Shown here in pieces: positions 1-12,078 of a stretch of 64,000 nucleotides of DNA. Under the pieces are notes generated by a model that saw only the letters and a list, made by a program, of their open reading frames with translations, did not search any database and was not told the DNA's origin. Within the stretch, counting starts at the first letter, position 1, and every line of letters begins with the position of its first letter. The position numbers and the translations under genes are program-made. The DNA lies in the NCBI GenBank assembly GCA_032158295.1, contig CM063257.1:13544832-13608831 (forward strand). The letters are read 5' to 3'. The DNA is from Pycnopodia helianthoides (Eukaryota > Echinodermata > Asteroidea > Forcipulatida > Asteriidae).

Positions 1-71
1 ATACCTTTTGGGGTGCCAGTCAGAAGCCATTCAATCTGTAGCTGCCATATAGCCAGGGATCACGCCCAAGT

Positions 72-434
72 TTAAAGGACTATTACAGAATTGGTTTTTG
101 CTAACAAAACAGTTGCTGGCAGTGTAAGCACTTAATATAATCCACCATATACATAAACTGACAAACCTGCATAGCAGTTTGAGATCGATCGGCCATCTGG
201 GTCACAAGAAAATAGTGAAAAACCGATTACACATTTGCATGAAATCATACAGATTCAACAAATGAATAAAACACTCACTGAGCGATAAACTCCCATCGGA
301 AAATTAGTTTATTCATTTCTCATCAAATATGGCATTTCAGACAGAAATATTTCGAGGGATGTTTTCTACTATAAGTTTTATGTAAATCTGTGATCAAAAG
401 TATATTTTACAAGTTTTTTTCTTACCAATTCTGG
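72..434 (+). mobile_element. MITE family 1 copy (AAAGGAACATTACAGAATTGG ends)
   Basis: One of four copies (with 13144-13533, 30028-30418 and 46755-47138) of a roughly 390-bp element without coding capacity. Its inverted termini are GGAACATTACAGAATTGG, and the best copies are bounded by TTAA. This copy lacks the last bases of the right end. Confidence 0.85.
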
Positions 435-480
435 GAAGCAGAAGTGCAGGGATCCGCTGAAGGGGATGCAATTTTTTATT

Positions 481-690
481 TCAAAAATAAACCCCAGGGG
501 AAACTGACTGGGTAAATCTTTTTTAATTCAATTGTGGGGTGAACAAAGACAAAATTACTTGTACAGGAGTTGAACCTGCGACCCTCCAGATTAGCGTGCC
601 GGCACTCAACCAACTGAGCTATCTAGCCCTACATGTTGGCGGTTTCCCTATTTTGTCAACTTCTTTGTTTCGGGTTGCCATCAGTCGGAA
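481..690 (-). mobile_element. SINE family 3 copy (tRNA-like GGGCTAGATAGCTCAG head)
   Basis: Read on the minus strand: GGGCTAGATAGCTCAGTTGG, a degenerate tRNA body, then an intact-looking T-arm region and TTTGTTCACCCC. The same unit occurs at 34735-34980, 40425-40560 and 46385-46550. It is flanked by a shared sequence containing TATTGACAAAATAGGGAGACC or its complement. Confidence 0.7.
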
Positions 691-1976
691 GCCATTCAAC
701 CTGTAACTAAGGTTACCTTATCTAAATAAGCATTACAAAAAATTAGTATGAAAATTATGTTTCCGTCGTTGTGACTTCATTGTGCTTTAGTTTGAATGTT
801 GTTTTATACAATGGAATAAATTATCGTAGCTGATAACTAAACGATGTCCGAAAAAGTAATGATGCCATCATGACGTCATCAGGGACTTACATTGTACGTT
901 TGTTATGTACAGCAATTCATGCTCCTAGTCCTACACTACTCTAGGGAGATACATTGTCTTTGTTTTATTTTGAAGTAAATAACCATTGTGACATATGAGT
1001 ATTTTATCCAGGACCCTAATTGACCCTTTTGACCAGTTTAAAAAAGAAGTTCAAATATTTTATAAGAGTTATGGGCTTAAGGGAGGGTAATACCTTTGGT
1101 AGTTATTCCAAAATGTAATGACCATCAAAACTTACTTGATGAGAAGCACTGCAGCCGTTGATATAACTATTTTGAGAAACATTTCCCTTCAACGAAATGT
1201 GGTTTTAGAGAGAGGGATTCAAAAACATTTCAATCTGAGAAATTGTTCTGCATGAAATATTCCCAAAATTTTGTGTATTCCCATTCCGGATATCTCCTGT
1301 GGACAAATAACTGCTCCAGATTTTGTGTGATATCTCAAAAACACTTTTTGAAATGAAATTTTCGCAGATTAGATATTATATTTACCTTTATATAGGATTC
1401 AAAAACCAAAGGTACTTAGTCTTTAATATCCAATTTATTTTCTAGTATGAAATCTGAATGGTTAAACCCCCTTGTGTTAATTATTACAAAACACTTAATT
1501 TCCAGTTCATTTATTTGTTGTTTAAGGCAATAATATTTGGTGTAATCCGGACAGCAGACTGTGTGATAACTGATATTGATCCACAAGATTACAATGTATA
1601 CATTAATACAATTAATGCGTTCAGAGCTGTTTGATGATGATTTCCAAATGCCGCCACTAAACCAGACGGCGACTCACCTTTTTGCTGGTTCCCTTTATTT
1701 ACTATTACAGACAAACAAAATAGCCGGACACCAGGGCTACTTCCATTTGGCCGTAATTATGCAAAACACCAGTAGGATTGATGAATTGCACAGAGCAATC
1801 AGACAGCACTTGTTACAAATAATTTTACCATGAAGGAAGGAAAATATTAAAATTTTTCATGATTTTTGTGTAGCATCATTATAACAAATTTCAGACTTCT
1901 CTATGATCCGAAAACACCTTGTTAGGGGTAAGGGTAATACAATAGGGGTGTGGGAATACAATAGGTGGTTTCTTTG

Positions 1977-2635
1977 TTTAAAGACAGGATATAGCCTACT
2001 CTTTGTAAATGTCCCTTATGCACAAAATAACAAACCGTGAGAATTTTGGGCTCAATTGGTCATCGAAGTTGCAAGAAAATAATGAAAGAAAAAACACTCA
2101 TTGTTGCATAGAATTGTGTGCTTTCAAATACCTGAGAAAGGTTTCATGCCTGATGAAGCCTTTCTCAGATTCAAATATTTTCGTGATAAATTACTCTCTT
2201 TCTCAAAAAACTACACAACTTCAGTGGGAGTCGTTTCTCACAATGTTTGGTACTATCAGCAGCTCTCTGGTGCTCCTAACCGAGTCAGTTTTTATGAGAC
2301 CAATAAAGAACTCACTCTGCGGCAGTGAAGTTAGTAACGAGAAGTCCCCTCGATCCACTATTGGCGAAAGTAGTAGTCCCGGCTGATATCCTACCTTCCG
2401 CTCAGGTAGTAGTTTATAAGCAGGACAGTTTTTGTCAGAACGAAGTAGTCTCCCAAATTAGAAAATCTGCTCTGCGGAAGTGGAATAAATAGCAAGACAA
2501 GTTCTCAAAGAACAATATTTACAGGGCATACCAGATAAATACACATTGTGTTATCGCAGACTGAATCATTAAATTTTTATGGTAATGTGTTTCTTGAGTA
2601 ATTACCAAAAGTATCCACTGCCCTCAAACCAAGGG
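1977..2635 (+). mobile_element. MITE family 2 copy with a 277-bp insertion
   Basis: The right end ACCAAAAGTATCCACTGCC matches the family whose full copies are 57174-57552 and 62751-63120. It is split at 2297-2573 by an unrelated segment flanked by TTTTTATG (2289-2296 and 2574-2581), an 8-bp target duplication. The insert has no clear inverted ends. Part of it (AATAAATAGCAAGACAAGTT) recurs at about 18254. Confidence 0.7.
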
Positions 2636-2714
2636 AGGATCACTTTCCTTACTTAGAGGATTGTTTAGTTTTTCTACATGTACTTATCCCCGTCGTTCTT
2701 GTTGCAATCTTCAG

Positions 2715-2907
2715 GTACCACAATTGACGGCTCAGTTATCGAGGTAGTGTTTGCCAAGCCAGTTGACAAGAACAACCTGATGAGGTTCCCCCGCGGCAGA
2801 GGTTACATCCAGCCCGGTTCTTACGGCTATGGATCTTATGAGCAGCCATTAACCGTCCAGCAGCCCCCATACTACCAGCCGTACAACAACACCGGCGCTG
2901 TCAATGG
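2715..2907 (+). CDS. A1CF: A1CF-like exon: end of RRM3
   Basis: The acceptor is ttcag at 2710-2714 and the donor is GTAAGA at 2908. The first two bases complete a Gly codon begun upstream. The exon encodes TTIDGSVIEVVFAKPVDK, which is the last strand of RRM3, then FPRGRGYIQPGSYGYG and a Tyr/Gln/Pro-rich stretch. It ends in phase 2. Confidence 0.92.
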
Positions 2908-5900
2908 GTAAGAGTATCTTTTGGAACAGCCTACAGCACTTAGTGGCATGTCGTGGCCAAGCGGATAAGAGCACCGAACTCAAGCTCTGGTATTTCTGTT
3001 CATTACAGGCATGCAACTTTTCCTCGGATCAGCTGACTTCCTCTTTTTTATTCTCAGTTTTACCATTCAAAATTGAAAAATACTTTACAAAATCATTGAA
3101 ATTTTGTAATTTCCTCTTTTTTGGTGAAGTTACAGTTGCATGCCTGTCATTAGAGTGTGGGTTCGAGTCCCGGTCGTGACACTTGTGTCCTTCAGCAAGA
3201 CACTTAACCATTATTGCTGTGTTCGGATGGGACGTAAAGCCGTAGGTCCCGTGTGTTGTGTAATGCACGTAAAAGAACCCAGTGCACTTATTGAAAAGAG
3301 AAGATGTTCGCCCTGGTGTTCACTTGCCAATTAAAGTTATGTCTATCCATAGATTTGGAGCAGCAGGCAGAGGTGGTCTTGCCGTACGGGGAGGTGGTGG
3401 TACCTTCTCGCCAAGGGGACGTGGTCGTGGGGCAGCTGGCATGCGCGGTGCGGGCGGTATGAGGAGCTACGGAGGCTTCCAGGCTGGTGGACGTGGTGGC
3501 TACGGGCGGTATAACTACGATGGCCGCAAACCAGCTGAGGTAAGAGTTGTCATTTGATCCAAACTTGAAGCCTGGAATAATACACCGGGGGCCATTGAGG
3601 TCATGGCCTCTGTTCCACTGGTTTTAGCCTTTGTGTTCCTTCAAATGTTTCCCTTCGACTTGAAGACTTTTTCCTGATAGAAGTGCCCTTCGCTAAATAA
3701 AAATGACCTCGCCCTCTCAATAAAATTCCAAGCCTAAAACTTTTCACTAAAATTTCTGCTGAGAACCTTTAAGTGAGAAAGTTTCAAAGAGCATCAACAA
3801 AATTCTTCTTGACTTTACATGTAATACCATGAACGGGATACCAGTAATGAGAATGTAAATGACCTGCGTTCTTGGCTGGTAACCGGTTTTTGCTTTTTGT
3901 GCTTACAAGCTCAATGAATTAGGCCCTCATCAGCTTCATCCAATGTGAGTGCAGTTGATAGCCATGATCAGAAGCTTAAAACCCTGCAGAAATAATGGTA
4001 TCAACTTAAACAACTCATCTGGCCCATGACTCTGCTTACCGTAAGCAAAGAATCGGAAGCAGGGAACTCCGTGCTTACGTCAAGCATATTTCACAGATTA
4101 GCAGGAAACTTTTGCCTGTGCACGTGCATACTCATGTTACTAGGCATTCTCGCTTACACAGCTAGCGCAGAAATTGGTGCTTGCGTTATTCTGATCAGTT
4201 TAGCCACTGATCAGAAGCTTAAAACCCTGCAGAAATAATGGTATCAACTTAAACAACTCATCTGGGCCCATGACTCTGCTTACCGTAAGCAAAGAATCGG
4301 AAGCAGGGAACTCCGTGCTTACGTCAAGCATATTTCACAGATTAGCAGGAAACTTTTGCCTGTGCACGTGCATACTCCATGTTACTAGGCATTCTTCGCT
4401 TACACAGCTAGCGCAGAAATTTGGTGCTTGCGTAATAAGCGGAGAATTGTGATCGCAAGCGCAGAATTCGGCGGTAAGCAGAGCCATGAAATTGGTCTCC
4501 GCAGGGTAGCTGTTGCTGACAGTCAAAAGGAAGTTTATACATGCAGTTTGCACTAATCCAAAATATATTAGGTCTACTTCTTGAGTTATTTTCTCTTCTG
4601 AGGGTCTGGACATATGAAAGAGAAAAAAAGAAGTAAATCTCTTTTTGAAAAAATAAATAAATAAAATCATCTTTGGAGGCTGGCTGTATTTCAACAGTTT
4701 ATGACCACCCCCCCTGCTTGTTTACAAAGGCATTGGAGCTAAGTATTCTCACAGCTACACAGGCCTGAAAGAACTCTCTCAGACTCACTGAAAATATCCT
4801 GTTTGTTTCTGTTGATATGTGGAATGGACTAACAAATATATATTTGAGTACAAAATCGTTAGTTATTAATTAATTTGTGATATTTTGGGGTCGGCTACAG
4901 TTAGGGCGCTGAACTGCAGGATTGTAATGGATTGTTCTAGTTTCCTATCCTACGTTCTTTCTGCATCTTTGAACGTCTTTTTTATAACATCAACGATTTC
5001 AAACATTTCTATAACTTTGAGCTTGATTACTTATTACTAACTTATCTCTAACCAGCATGTGTTTTGTTTTTTGCATTTTCTCTTTTTCTCCTTGTTTATA
5101 CCCGCCCAAACCTCTCCCCAAACCTCATCAACGTCTTCCGACTCTCATTTCAAATGATAATCCTGCATCATCAAAAAATATATAACATACAATTTTTTTA
5201 TTTGCGGACCCTAATTTGCATGACCTGCACAACCTTCCCACTGCCTTCACATCCATTCGCCTTCCCAACACTTTGCCCAAAATGAATTTTTTTCCCCAAA
5301 CATCTCATTGACCCCACACAACCTTGGACTTAATTCTTTCACACCCCTTCTTACCTTTCCAAAACATTTTTTAAATACTTCCGACAAACCTTAAATTTCG
5401 CGTGAACATTTGATGTTCTTGTTTTTTTTGGGTTTTATTGCATATATGCAAACCATCCTTTTTACCTTCCCAAAAACATAATGTTTAAAATTAAAATGTA
5501 CTTCATAAAAAATAATAACTCCTCTCAAATCTATAAAACACATTTTCCCAATTATTTTGATTTTGTTCATTATGCTATATTTATAATGACTGTTGCATCG
5601 TCCCACTCTACTGCTGTCGTTATTCTTAATTTGTTGTTTACACGTAATTGTCATGCAACATAAACAAATTTACGTCCCCTCTCCTTATATTTCTTCACCG
5701 ATTCTGCTCCTGTCTATTTCTGCTTCATGTCACCCGGAACTGCTTTCTTCCTCACAACCAAAAATTGGATCGGTCTTTTCACATTTCTTCTATTCCTTGT
5801 CCTTATATTTTCTCCTCCCATTTTTTGTCTGTGCTCCCGTTTGACCAATCTGAACCTTGCCCTCCTACTTTGCTTGTGTCTTCTCCCTACCGCCCCAAAC

Positions 5901-8900
5901 ACCTTTCTCGTGCAAAACTATCAATGCTACAATTGTTTCCTCTATCCTTGTCTGTAATTCCTTGCCTTCCTTGACCCCCGACCCTAATTTCTCTCCACTG
6001 ATTGGATACCCACCTCTTTCTCCACATCCTTTGTCCATAACCAACTCTGTCTGTCTTTGCTTCAAATTCTCTCTCGCCATACTTCATCCCATTAAATCTT
6101 CATATTTGTACATTTCGGCAATGACAACACTTCCCTCTCTACCAACGCAATGCACCCTCTGCATCCATGGCCACCCACCCCCTCCCCCTCTATCCATTGC
6201 CCTCTTCTCATGTTCTTCTGTGATCAATCAACCAATGCACCCCATCTTGCTGGCCCATCCCCCATCTCTTCACCCCTACCCATCTATCCATTGCCCACCT
6301 TCCTTAACTTCTTCTGTGATCAATCAACCAATCCCCCTCCCCCGTCTTGCTGGCCCATACCGTCATCTCTTCACCCCTACCCCTTGCCCACCTTGGCATC
6401 TTCCTCTGTGATCAATCAACCAATGCACCCCATCTTGCTGGCCCATCCCCCATCTCTCCCCCCCCCCCCTCCCTCTCCATCCATTGCACACCTTTGCATC
6501 TTCCTCTGTGACCAATCAACCAATGCACGTCATCTTGCTGGCCCATCCTCTGCAACAACCCCTTCCCTTCTCCCTGATTTATACATTGCATCGTCATGGA
6601 TGTCCCTCCCTTGTACCTCATCACCATTGTACTAATTAGTCAAGGCTATACGATATAATCCCTGGAATGGAACTGACACCAACCAACCCAGTAACACTCA
6701 AGCCACAGAAGAGTTTCGTCCAGGTATTTCATCATTTTTTTTATCCTCAAAGAGTAGACATCGAGCATCCTAATGTTTTGTTTTCTTTTATTTAAATAAG
6801 CCTTTCTGCTTTGGATTTGTTATTTTTTTAGTTTTGTCTGTAGATAATAACCCTGAGACTGGTTGAAGAATATGTTTATGTTCTAGTTTATTATTATAAT
6901 ATTATTTTATTCGGCATTAAAATCAAGCATACAGAGAGAAAAAACACAACATTGATACTGATTAAAAGCCAAGGATAGCCCAAAAAGCTGATTAAAATCG
7001 GCTTATTTCCATTGGGGTCCTTAAAAAACACACAATACAAACAGTTAAATACAAAACTAAAAAATTGCACAGGAAAAAGTGAACAATGGCAATCAGGGCT
7101 CTCCCTGAAAACTAGCCCAGCGTAAAATGTCTAGTAGAATCTGCTATGGGCTAGTAAACACCAGTTATCAACTTGCCTATGGGGTTACTTCAAACTGTGC
7201 TACTTTACTTGTTTATAACATTTAAAGGTATTGTATACTTTTGGTAACAGCTCAAAATCAGTGTTCACATTTTGTGTGGTTCAACATATGCATGAACAAA
7301 CAAACCTGTGAAAGTTTGAGTTCAATCGGTCATCGAGGTTACGAGAAAATAGTGAAAAGAGACCTTATGTGTTTTCTGTCAAACATCAAGTTTTTATCTT
7401 GCGTGATAAAAACCTCTTAAAAAGTCTCCCATTGAGCCCAAATTTTCACAAGTTTGTTATTTTATGCAGATGTTGGGATAAACCAAGTGAGGATACTAGT
7501 CTTTGACAATTACCAAAAAGTGTCCACTGCCTTTAAAGGCCCTGTACACTATTGGTAAGATCGAAAAACACAAATGTTCACAGATTCACACATAACTTAC
7601 ACGTTCATGATTTAAAGTAAGTAATGGTAGAAAGGGTTCCTTTAAAATATTTCTGCCTAAAATGCTATCGTTTCTGAGAAATGAGTAAAACAAATTGACC
7701 AATTGAGCTCAAACTTTCACAGGTTTGTTTGTTCATGTATATGTTGAATCACACAAAACATGAGCACTGTCTGCGTCTATTTTGTCAGCTCTACCAATCC
7801 TGTATAATACCTTTAAGTGTTAAGTTATTTTGGAGTCAGCAAATGTAACTTCATTTGGCAAATAATTTGGTTGCAATCACTACCATTGGCATTAGTACAT
7901 CATCAAAAAGGTACTTTTATGACTATACATGTTTAACATCTAGGCTACTATTAACTTCTTTGGGGCGAGTACAATGCACAGTATACATAATGCAATTCAG
8001 TCAAAGAGAGAGACAGACAGTTTGCATGTCAAGTCTTCTCCACACAGTGTGAGTCAACTGGTTGTCTCCCTCGATGTACCTAAGATACATGTGTTGATTT
8101 TGCAGCGAGCGCAAGAAGTTAACTCCGAAGTTAAGCATGGCATGTCGTTCATTAATTAATGCATAGTTGCCATCAGCATGGGATTATCCACAAAAGCATG
8201 ATAACTAGTTCCTGCATTGTTGCATGTACAGGTCCACGTAAAGCTGATTTACAGGCAAAATTTTCAAAAAAGATGCAATAAAACTCACCTGAAACCTTCA
8301 CAGGTGACTTTCAGTTTGTCTTTCTTGACAATTTTGCCTATAAATCAGCATCATGTTGACAAAAAACAATCTATGATCCTACTTTTAATAGAGACTTAAA
8401 TTTCTGCTAGCAATGGTCAATGCTAATGTTTTATCATGGGATTACCTGAAAGTATTTCTTTTGTCACCAATATTATATTGTTGCCTTTGTCTTCCATCAG
8501 ATTCTTGAAGAGGAATGCACCAAGCACAACTGGGGCATGCCCACCTACACACTGCTGTCAAGCAGGGGCCCCAACAATGATCAGCTTTTTGTCTACAAGG
8601 TACAGTGAAAAGAGAAGAAAAAAAAATTATCCACTTAACTGCTTCTGTTACACTAGTATAAAGCTGTTTGTGTGTTGTGTTGTCATTTAGCCTTTGAGAA
8701 AGACTATGCTAGGGTCAAAACAACAGGCTTTTAATAACTACTTTTTTGCATTTAAACCGTAGGTCCTTTTGGTTGGTAAGCAGTTTGCTACAGATAATTC
8801 TGTTTTCTCATTTATAATCCTCTCTGTTGCAGCATCCTCCTCACCTCCCTTGTTCACTGTTACATCGTTTGTCACAGATGTTTTGTTACAGGTTCTAACT

Positions 8901-11900
8901 TCTTCCATTGGACTGCTTCTGTTACACTAGTATACCTTTTTATGTGTGTTGAGTTGTCATTTGTCCTTTGAGAAAGAATCCGCTAGGGTCGAAACGGTCA
9001 GGCCATAACTATGTTTTGCATTTTCCCCTCCATCCTACAATCTAGACTGTTTTAACACGTTGACTGCTGGTAATAAATTTGAAGGGGCGTTCCCATTTGC
9101 CAAGCATCCCAGTGTGGTGCGCATGCGTGCATACCAAGTAGGTACTTTTTTTTTTGTCAACATGTTGTAGCATACAAATTTTAACGATGTGTGCTCACCA
9201 CTGCCAGAAGCGTATACGTTGCGTTCTCAGTGATGCCAGTGTATTCAATTCACTATACAAAAGCCTTTCATTCTCTACGAGTATACTCGTAGTGGCAGAA
9301 TCCGTTACACCTGTTACTACGAATATACTCGTAGGCGGCAGTCAACATGTTAAGAGGAATATCAAATTCCTATCTTCAGCTCCCCTGAGTTATTTTCACA
9401 TTTAATGATTTCTCTTCTTGTAGCCCCTTACCAAGAGCCTTGTTAACGAGCTTGCATTAAAAATATAAAAATCTAAACTAACAAACTTATGACATTGTAC
9501 ACAACTTTTTTCCGCTCTCTGATTGGAGTACATCCTCGATCGAGACCTCTGTTAATTTATCACAAGAAAACATTTTCTTTGAGCTTGCTGTAGTGACTGG
9601 TATAACTTCTACATGAACCAGGGTTTCCTTTTCAAATTGATTGGTTCACAATAAGCGGACAAGCAAAGCTTGATAGTTCCAGGTCTCTAAATGAGCACTG
9701 GACCGCAGGCCAGAGGGCAGTAATATTAGGCCCGGGCCAGTAAAACTCATGACCGGACAAGTCCGATGGTCTCGTAATTTGTTTTTATTGAATAACATTA
9801 CCTTACTGTGTAATTTTTTGTCTTCTTCAAGTGTTGACTTTTCAATCTGATAAATATGTTTCAATTCTGTTGATTATCAAAACACACTTGCCCTTTAATA
9901 AGAAAAACTATATGAATATTTTCTTTGTGCTCAAAGGGAGGGTATACTTTTGGTAATTACTCCAGAAGTTAATGACTTTACTTGGTAAAGAGCACTGTAG
10001 AGCTGCTGATATTATAAAACATTGTTAGAATGGACTTTCTTTGACGTAATGTAGTTGAAGAGAAAGAGGTAATTTTTCACCCACAAACTCGAATCTGAGA
10101 AAAACTTCAGGCATAAAGCCTTTCTCAGGCATCTGAAAGCACACAATTTTATGCAACAAGGGTGTTTTTTCTTTCGTTATTCTCTTGCAACTTCTATGAC
10201 CAATTAAACTCAATTTTTCACAGGTTTATTATTTTATGCATCTGTTGGGATACACCAAGTGAGGTTACTCGTCTTGAAACCCTTTAGAGACCATTCATTT
10301 CTGTATAATCATCACCGTACGCCCAGTCATTGCTGTTATAAATGGTTATTGTCAGGAAAAATGTCACAAAGATTATTAAGAAACAGAAATGCATGGTTTT
10401 GTTTTAGAGTTGTAAATTCTATGTTAACATGGGAAACAATGGAAAGTGTCAATTCGGTCCGATACCTTTTCTTTATAACGCTCTTGATTGAGCGAAAGTA
10501 GGTCCTATTTTGTGGCCGTTTGCAGCGGCTATGCATGGGCGTTCTGGTACAAGCCGCTTGCAGCCGCTATGGTCTCTAAAAAAGTTAAGTGAGAACGATG
10601 CATACTTTTAAATGAATCCTTTCTGCATTTATTCATTCTATATATTATGGTCATCCACCACGCAGGTCCAAATACCAGCCCTCAGCCAGAGCTACCCCGG
10701 CGGGATGCAGCCCTCGAAGCTTTGCACCAGTGTGGAGGACGCCAAATCCCTGGCGGCCGAGCACGTACTGACCACTATGGGGCTCCCGTTAGATGGTAAG
10801 CGGTAATTCTAAAGAGACACGACGCTGCGACATTTCTTCTGCCACGCGACAGGTACTAACATAACCCCACCGAAAAAACCAAACTCCTGGTGTCAGTTCA
10901 TCATGGGGACGTAGATGGGTAGTCTTGACATTTTTATTTTATTTTGCCGGGAAATCGCTTTTTTTTCTTCTTGTATTTTGGCTGAAAACTAGCAACTTGC
11001 GGTTCATGGTCATTTTATGAATGGTGGAGGATTTTGCAGCTGCACTCAGACCGAGGGTTAAAGGCCTAGCTCACTTAATCAACTCGAAAAGGTGAATGCA
11101 CAATCAGTCTGTTTTGAGACCCAAATTCGCATGATTGAGCAGCTGAACCTTGGCCTGAGCTCAACTTGCCAGGCGTGTGGTTTCTGAAGATTTAATATTT
11201 TCTGATTGAAAGCTATTATACAGGGTTGGTTTAGATAAGAAATATAGTAATACAATTTTTAGTCTGAAAACTTACTGAGGATGAAGTTCATACTAGAACC
11301 ATTTTTTTCGGTGAAATGTTTCCCTCTGAAATGAGGTCGTTTTCGAGAAAACTGTATCTGAAAACCTTTAAGAAAAATGAAACAGCTGATTTTGGTTGTT
11401 AAAATACAACCAAAATTAAGGACAATGTGTTTACATGCTGACAATTGTGCATGGTTTTCGCCATTTTCTCCGGACTCACACACAACGGATGAAGCCCAAA
11501 TGTTCACGGATTTGCTATTTCATGGTTGATAACAGTCACACAAAAACCTGAATCTGCAACTATTTTGTCAGCTCTACCAATCCTGTATTATGGCACCTTT
11601 AAGTTTTTAGCACGATAAGCAAAGATCTCGGAACTTGCCGGCAAAGGGGAGAGAGAGACATGACCCTTTGTCTGCACAAATCTCTAATCTTCTGTTTGTT
11701 ACAACTCAAGAGTGGTAATCATCTAAACAACAACAATGGGTTGTTATTTTTAGGGTGGGGTGGGGGGGGTCGAAGTTTACCAGACAACCAGAAAAAAAAA
11801 CATATACAGATAATTTGTCTGAGTTGTACAATCACACTCTTGACTTAGGCAAATGGTTTTAAAGGAAATCTAAATTTCTATTGTAGTAACTTTATGTAGC

Positions 11901-11999
11901 AATCACATTCCTGTTGAAGTTTGAGCTTAGCTTCTGATGACCTTGGTCCCCCCCCTATCACTTACAAGTCAAAGCTGCTTAGTGTAGAAATATTTGTAG

Positions 12000-12078
<79 letters not shown>

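Larger units (their letters stand above)
1..2714 (+). other. Intron of the A1CF-like gene, repeat-filled
   Basis: No RRM-coding exon is visible before 2715. The stretch holds a MITE at 72-434, a SINE-like tRNA head on the minus strand (481-690), a TTAAAGG-type element with a degraded right end (about 1077-1480), and a further element (1977-2635) interrupted by a 277-bp insertion. About 700-1070 shows nothing recognisable. Confidence 0.6.
3540..8500 (+). other. A1CF-like intron between RGG exon and dsRBD
   Basis: Contains a 240-bp direct duplication (3962-4450), a pyrimidine-rich stretch (5050-6650) with a minisatellite (6140-6560), a fragment of the CAGGGCTC-ended family (7097-7205) and TTAAAGG-type elements (7224-7812, and a fragment at 8225-8395). 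No extra exon could be recognised. Confidence 0.5.

Noticed and set aside
2009..2386. 125-codon open frame
   Set aside because: It crosses the boundary between a MITE and its insertion. Related MITE copies do not keep the frame.
5857..6635. Pro/Ser-rich open frames of 160-184 codons
   Set aside because: They result from C/T-rich minisatellite composition. Frames are open in several phases and lack splice-compatible ends.
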